A DNA stretch of 64,000 nucleotides from Psychrobacter arenosus (GTDB lineage: Bacteria > Pseudomonadota > Gammaproteobacteria > Pseudomonadales > Moraxellaceae): positions 2,542,001 through 2,606,000 of the forward strand of contig NZ_LR884459.1 of assembly GCF_904848165.1 (NCBI RefSeq). Direction: 5' to 3'. The translations under genes were made by a program, and so were the position numbers. The notes beneath the pieces were generated by a model. It worked only from the letters and a program-made list of their open reading frames with translations. It made no database searches and was not told where the DNA came from. Numbering within the stretch: position 1 is the stretch's first letter; every line of letters begins with the position of its first letter. Of the stretch, positions 59,208 to 64,000 are shown piece after piece.

Positions 59208-60161
59208 CTAGTCATAAGCATCGATATATTCTTTAAGTTCATAATAGCGATCGCCCAATAGCTCGGTTATACATTCCATACGGACTATTTCTTGGCGGGC
59301 AGCTTCTGCCTCACGCGCACGATCCGTACAAATCTCATCACGATTTTCTACCCACTCTCGCTGATTGTCCATCAGACTTTGACGGGTTTCTTCAGAAGCA
59401 CTTTTCCACAATTTATTAAACTCGCTGCGTTTAAAGTCCATAGTGGCTTTAACCTTAGCTTGCTCAGTAGCGATGCTCGCCATCTCATTAGACGCTTCGG
59501 TATAAGCTTCGGTAGCTGCAATTTGCGCAGAAGCAGCGGCCTCACGTTCAGCCCCTGCGTTGATGGCTATGTTTTTATTATCCTGAGCTTTTAGGGCGCG
59601 TACGTCATTGCGCTGCATAGCATCAATGATGGCGGTAGCGACAAAGCTAATGACTTCACTGCCATTCTCTAACCTGCCAAAGACCTTCTCACCATCATCC
59701 GTAGGCTGTACCGTATACTCTAGCTCATAGCTGATGGTGTTGGCATCCATATCGATGTCTTGCTCAAAGGCGTCTTCATTCACGCCGGACATCCCATAAT
59801 ACTCACGAACAAAGTTAGCGCGAGTTACTAGGTCTGAATCTAGTTTAGCGGTGAGGGTAGCCACACAGAATTTTTTGGTACTTTGTGGGTCGCTTTTATC
59901 GGTACGCACGTTATCTAACTTCGTGTTTACTTGACTGATATTGGCACGCAAGCCTGCACTATCGATGCGTATATCTTGATTCTTAGCGATGCTTTTAGTG
60001 TTGGATTCGATGCCATCTTGAAATAATTCTTTAACGAGATCGACCGCAGTCTCACTACCACATTGTACTTCTGGCGTAGAGCTAGTGCCGGGGATTTTGT
60101 CGCAGCTTGTAAGGCCTAAAGTTGCTGCTAAAGCTAGGATTAAAGACAACCGTTGTTTCAT
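59208..60161 (-). CDS. Lipoprotein with C-terminal LprI (DUF1311) domain
   Basis: 317-residue precursor. The start at 60161 (MKQRLSLILALAATLGLTSC) gives an ordinary lipoprotein signal (lipobox LTSC, Cys20) with AGAGA about 6 nt upstream; the frame opens at 60173. Residues about 30-190 form an unrecognised domain. The C-terminal part (about 235-312) matches the lysozyme-inhibitor LprI pattern: FKRSEFNKLWKSASEETRQ, NQREWVENRDEICTDRA and MECITELLGDRYYEL. Such domains can inhibit lysozyme, but many members are untested. Confidence 0.8.
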   Translation of the reverse strand: MKQRLSLILALAATLGLTSCDKIPGTSSTPEVQCGSETAVDLVKELFQDGIESNTKSIAKNQDIRIDSAGLRANISQVNTKLDNVRTDKSDPQSTKKFCVATLTAKLDSDLVTRANFVREYYGMSGVNEDAFEQDIDMDANTISYELEYTVQPTDDGEKVFGRLENGSEVISFVATAIIDAMQRNDVRALKAQDNKNIAINAGAEREAAASAQIAATEAYTEASNEMASIATEQAKVKATMDFKRSEFNKLWKSASEETRQSLMDNQREWVENRDEICTDRAREAEAARQEIVRMECITELLGDRYYELKEYIDAYD

Positions 60162-60742
60162 AATCTCTCTCATGCGTATGTTGGCGGACAGGGGCAGACG
60201 CTGTCTTAATAATCATAATAATAAGGGTAATGAGCTACATAGCTTTAGGCGCTATATAAATTGACTTATGTTGTCTGTTATAAAATTAGTATTAGCGATG
60301 GTCTAAAGCAGGCAGTCGATTGTTAATCACTAATTAAATAAACCACTTAGCACTTAATAAGTTTATAGAATATTGTATGACATACATTAACTTACTCAAC
60401 GTAAGTAATCATGTAACAAATTGATTATGCCCGATTGTTGAGTTTTTTTCTAGTCATATCAGCGCTTTATTCATACATCCTAAGTTCCAAATAAGAAATT
60501 TTTTTATGAATTAAATAGGATAATTAATGAGGCAATCATTACAGAGTGATTCTTTAAAGAGATTTCATTCAACAATTATCGTGATAAACCATAAAAAGAA
60601 GATTAGTGCCGATGCGGCTATTAAGGCAGTACTCACAATATGCGGGTAAGAAAGTGACAAGACGCGTGTAGAAAGTAACGGTCTATCTACGGTATAAAGT
60701 GACTGTTAGTATTTAATTTATATATAATTTTGGATTTTTATC
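60162..60742. promoter_or_regulatory. Divergent intergenic region, LprI-like gene / ybaN-like gene
   Basis: About 580 bp, AT-rich. Besides presumed promoters it contains a 40-codon frame at 60527-60649. No other structure was recognised. Confidence 0.35.
60527..60649 (+). CDS. Possible 40-residue small protein
   Basis: ATG at 60527 follows TAGGA by 6 nt and opens a 40-residue basic frame (MRQSLQSDSLKRFHSTIIVI...). No family recognised; codon use is not distinctive. Small size makes it uncertain. Confidence 0.22.
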   Translation: MRQSLQSDSLKRFHSTIIVINHKKKISADAAIKAVLTICG

Positions 60743-61162
60743 ATGCCGCAAAGCCTTGAGCATTCTTATTCAGGCACTGTAAAACAAGCCAAGCATCCTG
60801 CCATGCGTTGGTTGTTTTTGCTGTTGGGCATCGTATTTTTTATACTGGGAATTATAGGTTTGCTGCTGCCTGTGATGCCGACCGCCCCCTTTATTTTATT
60901 ATCAGCGGCTTGCTGGGCGCGGGGCTCTAAGCGCTTTTATTTATGGCTGATTAACCATAAATACTTTGGTAAATTTATTCGCGATTGGGAGGAGCGTCAT
61001 GCCGTGCCGCGTTATGCCAAGTGGTTGGCATGTATCATGATGACCTTGTCGGGCACCATGCTGTTTTATCAATTGCCTGCTGAAAAAATATGGATGGCTT
61101 GGGGTGTGGCAGCCGTATTTACGGGAGTAGGTATTTATTTATGGCGCTCACCAGATGCTTAA
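60743..61162 (+). CDS. YbaN-family (DUF454) inner-membrane protein
   Basis: 139 residues with three to four membrane segments. The DUF454 signature is clear: LLLGIVFFILGIIGLLLPVMPTAPFILLSAACWARGS, followed by FYLWLINHKYFGKFIRDWEE and the C-terminal hydrophobic pair. In E. coli the family is YbaN; function is unknown. Single gene with strong terminator. Confidence 0.9.
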   Translation: MPQSLEHSYSGTVKQAKHPAMRWLFLLLGIVFFILGIIGLLLPVMPTAPFILLSAACWARGSKRFYLWLINHKYFGKFIRDWEERHAVPRYAKWLACIMMTLSGTMLFYQLPAEKIWMAWGVAAVFTGVGIYLWRSPDA

Positions 61163-61215
61163 ACGGCACTCATGGCACAAGCAATAAGCGTTAATCTCTC
61201 AGCCATTTATCCCAT

Positions 61216-61250
61216 AAAAAAGGCTTACTAATAGTTAGTAAGCCTTTTTT
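61216..61250 (+). terminator. Bidirectional rho-independent terminator
   Basis: AAAAAAGGCTTACTA (61216-61230) and TAGTAAGCCTTTTTT (61236-61250), 15-bp perfect stem with a 5-nt loop, between convergent genes. Confidence 0.95.
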
Positions 61251-61274
61251 AATATCGATTTTAAAGCGAGCCGA

Positions 61275-62453
61275 CTATAACAGTTGATTAATACCGACGT
61301 TGATGAGGCCGCCGCCAAGGATGAGCCAAGCAAACATAATGGCACCCAACAATAGAGGGCGTACGCCGGCTTGCTTGATAGCGCTCAGATGGGTGGTTAA
61401 TCCTAGCGCAAACATTGCCATAGTTAATAATATGTTGTCCAAAGTCACCATCGTGGCAACGAAGCTCTCAGACATACTAATGAAGGTATGTAGCACCACA
61501 ATCAAAATAAAGACAAAGGCAAACCAAGGCACTTTTACTTGCGATAGCCGATCCATAAAAGCACTCTTTTTGGAACCACTTGTTGTGAAAGCAGTTTTTG
61601 TATTGTTTGGAGCCGCAGTGTTAGCACCAGTCAAAGTGGTAGCGCTTGGAACTGTTGGCGTGACTTTAGCCGGTGATTTTTCGGTCAAAATAAACGATAG
61701 AATTAATAAGAAAGGGGCGAGCATCATCACGCGAATCATTTTGGTGACCACCGCCGTATTGCCCACTTCAGCATTAATAGCGTTACCCGCCACCACGACC
61801 TGAGCCACTTCGTGAACACTAGACCCAGTATAAATCCCGTACTGCTGCGGGGTTAGCCAAGGCAATAACCAGCCCACATGGTATAACAGGGGATAAAGCA
61901 GCATAGCGAGCGTGCCAAACACTACCACGGTAGCGACAGCGATAGTCACTTTATGAGCCTCTGCTTTGACGACAGGCTCTGCTGCAATCACGGCTGCGGC
62001 ACCGCAAATACTCGCCCCTGAACCAATTAATAGCGCGGTTTCACGGTCTACTTTGAGCCAACGCGTCCCGAGGAAATAAGTCAACATAAAAGTAGAGCTG
62101 AGTACGATGGCGTCAATTACGATGGCCGAGGTACCGACACTAGCGACTTGGGTTAGCGTTAATTTAAAGCCATATAACATGATCGCTAAGCGCAGTATCT
62201 GCCCTTTAGAAAAGGTCACGCCGTCTGCTAATTTAGGGGCAAATTTTGGATAGACCGTATTGCCTAATACCATACCGATAATGATGGCCAAGGTTAGCGC
62301 GCTTAGCCCCAGCATACGGCCATTGGTCCATACGGTAATCTGCTCATTAAGCCACATACTCAGCAAACTGCCCACCAATACTAAGACTAGCCCAGCAAAC
62401 TGGTAGGGGCGAGGAATATAACTGTTTAAAGTACGGGCGAAGGCGGTAGTCAT
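61275..62453 (-). CDS. yeiH: YeiH-family putative sulfate exporter (UPF0324)
   Basis: Integral membrane protein, 392 residues with a start at 62453 (MTTAFARTL...); a TTG at 62486 in the same frame is less likely. Ten or more hydrophobic segments. Family motifs: KGQILRLAIMLYGFKLTLTQV, LIGSGASICGAAAVIAAEPVV and GIYTGSSVHEVAQVVVAG. A hydrophilic insert (about 270-310, Thr/Ala/Lys-rich) interrupts the membrane part. It is divergent from a LysR regulator, the yeiH-yeiE arrangement. Substrate (sulfate or sulfite) is by homology only. Confidence 0.9.
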   Translation of the reverse strand: MTTAFARTLNSYIPRPYQFAGLVLVLVGSLLSMWLNEQITVWTNGRMLGLSALTLAIIIGMVLGNTVYPKFAPKLADGVTFSKGQILRLAIMLYGFKLTLTQVASVGTSAIVIDAIVLSSTFMLTYFLGTRWLKVDRETALLIGSGASICGAAAVIAAEPVVKAEAHKVTIAVATVVVFGTLAMLLYPLLYHVGWLLPWLTPQQYGIYTGSSVHEVAQVVVAGNAINAEVGNTAVVTKMIRVMMLAPFLLILSFILTEKSPAKVTPTVPSATTLTGANTAAPNNTKTAFTTSGSKKSAFMDRLSQVKVPWFAFVFILIVVLHTFISMSESFVATMVTLDNILLTMAMFALGLTTHLSAIKQAGVRPLLLGAIMFAWLILGGGLINVGINQLL

Positions 62454-62600
62454 AGGGGGCGGCTTATAAAGGTAGCGGATTATCAATCATTGCTTGAGGC
62501 TATTAGTTAACTTACTAGATAGTCTTGTATAGAATAGTGTTATGCAAAGTTAGTATATAGCAGCAGAACCTATTTGAATAACAGATTAATACGGTATAGT

Positions 62601-62619
62601 CTATCGATAATATCGATAG
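62601..62619. promoter_or_regulatory. LysR-type operator in the yeiH-yeiE intergenic region
   Basis: CTATCGATAATATCGATAG is a perfect 8-bp inverted repeat with a 3-nt spacer; it contains T-N11-A with dyad symmetry (TCGATAATATCGA), the classic LysR box. It lies in the 274-bp region between the divergent exporter and LysR genes. Confidence 0.7.
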
Positions 62620-62727
62620 GTTAAGGTGAGGTAGTTTGCATTTTTCTATATGTTTGCCGCCTGCTATAGCCTCACTACTCTATGAGTCGCTATGCCTACG
62701 GTAATAACCAATCCTCGAGAGCCGCCT

Positions 62728-63678
62728 ATGCCATTACCCAAAATTACCCTCAAACAATTAGCCATCTTTGTGAGCGTATACGAGACGGGCAGTACTAGTC
62801 AGGCTAGTGAGGCGCTGTATTTATCGCAGTCGGCAGTCAGTAGCGCTTTGACGCAGCTAGAATCACGGTTACAGATGCCATTATTTGAGCGGGTAGGGCG
62901 ACGCTTAGAACCCCACGCTTATGCGCAGCAGCTGTATGCGCAAGCGCAGGCAATAATAGGGCAGGTGCAAAGCTTGGAGCAGTACCATGAGCATCAAGCA
63001 GGGCAGATTCGTATTGGCGCTAGTACCACGATTGGTAATTATGTGCTACCGGAAGTGATTGCGGCGTTAAGCCAGCAAGTTCCCGATGCCGATATTGATG
63101 TGCGGATTGCTAATACCCAAGAGATAGTTGCCGAAGTTGAGCAACTCCATGTGGATATCGCTTTGGTCGAAGCCACGCCGCATCCCAGTAATGTCAAAGT
63201 ACTCGCTCAACAAGTCTGGCGTACCGATACCTTAGTGGTATTTGCCAAACGCAATAGCCGTTGGCTAGATGCTTTTCCGGAGGAAGGACAGTCTTTGAAT
63301 AAGGCAAAGGGGAATGAGCAAGCCAGTTATCACTTGAGTCCTACCCAGCTGGCAAGTTTGCCTTTTATTGTCCGTGAAGCGGGTTCGGGGACTCGGCAAA
63401 TCATTGATGAAAAGCTCTTGCAGCATCTGCCGGGAGTCAAAGTCATTATGGAGGTGGCGCAGTCTGAAGCCATCAAAAGGATGGTCAGTGCCGATATTGG
63501 CGTAGGCTGTCTATCACAGCATGTGATTGAGGCAGAATTAGACAGTGGGGAATTGGTGAGGATTGATGTCGCCGAGTTGGATTTATCGCGGCAATGGTGG
63601 TTGATTTGGCATACGGCTTGCCACCAGAGTTTGCTCTGGCAGCAATTTATCAAAAGGATAGTGGGTAAGCCCCGTTAG
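62728..63678 (+). CDS. LysR-family transcriptional regulator (YeiE/CysB-like)
   Basis: 316 residues with a start at 62728 (MPLPKITLKQLAIF); the frame opens at 62692, but the later start fits LysR spacing and has GAGAG upstream. The winged HTH is at about 5-64 (ETGSTSQASEALYLSQSAVSSALTQLE), then the linker helix and substrate-binding domain (about 90-310, QIRIGASTTIGNYVLPEVIAAL). It closely resembles YeiE-type regulators. It probably controls the divergent yeiH through the T-N11-A site between them; the ligand is unknown. Confidence 0.9.
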   Translation: MPLPKITLKQLAIFVSVYETGSTSQASEALYLSQSAVSSALTQLESRLQMPLFERVGRRLEPHAYAQQLYAQAQAIIGQVQSLEQYHEHQAGQIRIGASTTIGNYVLPEVIAALSQQVPDADIDVRIANTQEIVAEVEQLHVDIALVEATPHPSNVKVLAQQVWRTDTLVVFAKRNSRWLDAFPEEGQSLNKAKGNEQASYHLSPTQLASLPFIVREAGSGTRQIIDEKLLQHLPGVKVIMEVAQSEAIKRMVSADIGVGCLSQHVIEAELDSGELVRIDVAELDLSRQWWLIWHTACHQSLLWQQFIKRIVGKPR

Positions 63679-63721
63679 GTTAATCTTGTAGCGGCGACTA
63701 CCTAATTTAACAAGTAAGGCT

Positions 63722-64000
63722 CTATTTCACCGGTTTATCAAGTTTGACCACTAAAATATCGCATTGAATATTGGGTAAAATGCTATCGGCAGTTGCGCCA
63801 TTAATCCAAGCGGATAGGCCGTGGCGCTCATGGCGACCAATAATCAGCAGATCGACCGCATTTTTATTCGCATAATTGATAATACCTTCGCTACTCGAGA
63901 TAGCCGTAGTCACTTCCGAGTTTTCCACGTCTAAGCCATTGCGGGTCAAAAATTTCGCCATATTTGCCTGCGCATCTTGGCAGCGCACATCATCCACCTC
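63722..64000 (-). CDS. Universal stress protein (UspA family), N-terminus outside window
   Basis: C-terminal 92 residues, open to the window edge. The stretch AVDLLIIGRHERHGLSAWINGATADSI shows the ATP-binding G-x-G pattern of UspA (GxxxRHG...NGATADS), followed by the last strand CDILVVKLD. It is cytoplasmic and thought to act in stress survival. Convergent with the LysR gene. Confidence 0.85.
   Translation of the reverse strand, partial: EVDDVRCQDAQANMAKFLTRNGLDVENSEVTTAISSSEGIINYANKNAVDLLIIGRHERHGLSAWINGATADSILPNIQCDILVVKLDKPVK

Noticed and set aside
61300..61803. 167-residue frame antisense to yeiH
   Set aside because: Fully inside a well-supported gene on the other strand, and its sequence follows the codon pattern of that gene.

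Overview
The window reads as a chromosomal segment of a gamma-proteobacterium of the Moraxellaceae, most probably Psychrobacter. This is inferred from gene content and codon style: a pilMNOPQ-aroK-aroB cluster with a SPOR-type gene after aroB, HemJ instead of HemG/HemY, serB next to an Smp-like membrane protein, two tandem fadD genes, a PA3496-like acidic protein beside a UPF0149 gene, and moderate GC. No rRNA, tRNA, CRISPR array or replication origin was found. Species-level identity cannot be set from the sequence alone.

Layout. 1-10.9 kb: penicillin-binding protein 1A (cut by the left edge), divergent from the type IV pilus assembly operon pilMNOPQ, then aroK, aroB and a DamX-like gene. 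10.9-18.4 kb: glutamate synthase, with gltB and gltD as separate units, each behind a long leader that carries the same 17-bp inverted repeat. 18.4-24.5 kb: a FUSC-family membrane protein, two paralogous polyamine-type substrate-binding lipoproteins without transporter genes, two small envelope proteins and a tandem block of intergenic palindromic repeats. 24.5-34.6 kb: parC, a VWA-domain lipoprotein gene whose signal peptide is split by a frameshift, two fadD paralogues and rph. 34.7-46.7 kb: envelope and housekeeping genes including a NlpC/P60-like exported protein, hemJ, bioB, an SCP2-domain protein, a DUF368/PopT-type lipid-phosphate transporter, serB, an Smp-like protein and a UPF0149 protein. 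46.8-50.1 kb: an IS200/IS605-family element with divergent tnpA and tnpB, a YbjQ-family gene broken by an amber codon, an intact membrane-anchored YbjQ-like gene and an unknown gene. 50.2-54.6 kb: a formate/nitrite-type channel and valS. 54.8-58.5 kb: a strikingly AT-rich three-gene cassette. 58.6-64 kb: a lipoprotein, an LprI-like lipoprotein, a YbaN protein, a YeiH-type exporter divergent from its likely LysR regulator, and the end of a universal stress protein.

The most interesting part is the AT-rich cassette after valS. It encodes a short McrB-like AAA+ GTPase that lacks the usual N-terminal DNA-recognition domain, a large McrC-like PD-(D/E)XK nuclease and a third protein I do not recognise, whose C-terminal part looks OB-fold or cold-shock-like. 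It is probably an McrBC-type defence system with an unusual specificity subunit. The nuclease gene has a probable one-base deletion in an A run near its end: adding one A extends the protein by about 40 residues and brings its stop to 2 bp before the third gene. The copy in this strain may therefore be altered or off.

Other damaged genes are the VWA lipoprotein (a GAGC tandem duplication in the signal-peptide region) and the YbjQ-family gene (amber codon). Start sites were moved from the longest frame where a ribosome binding site, signal peptide or family length favoured another codon; those cases are stated in the entries.
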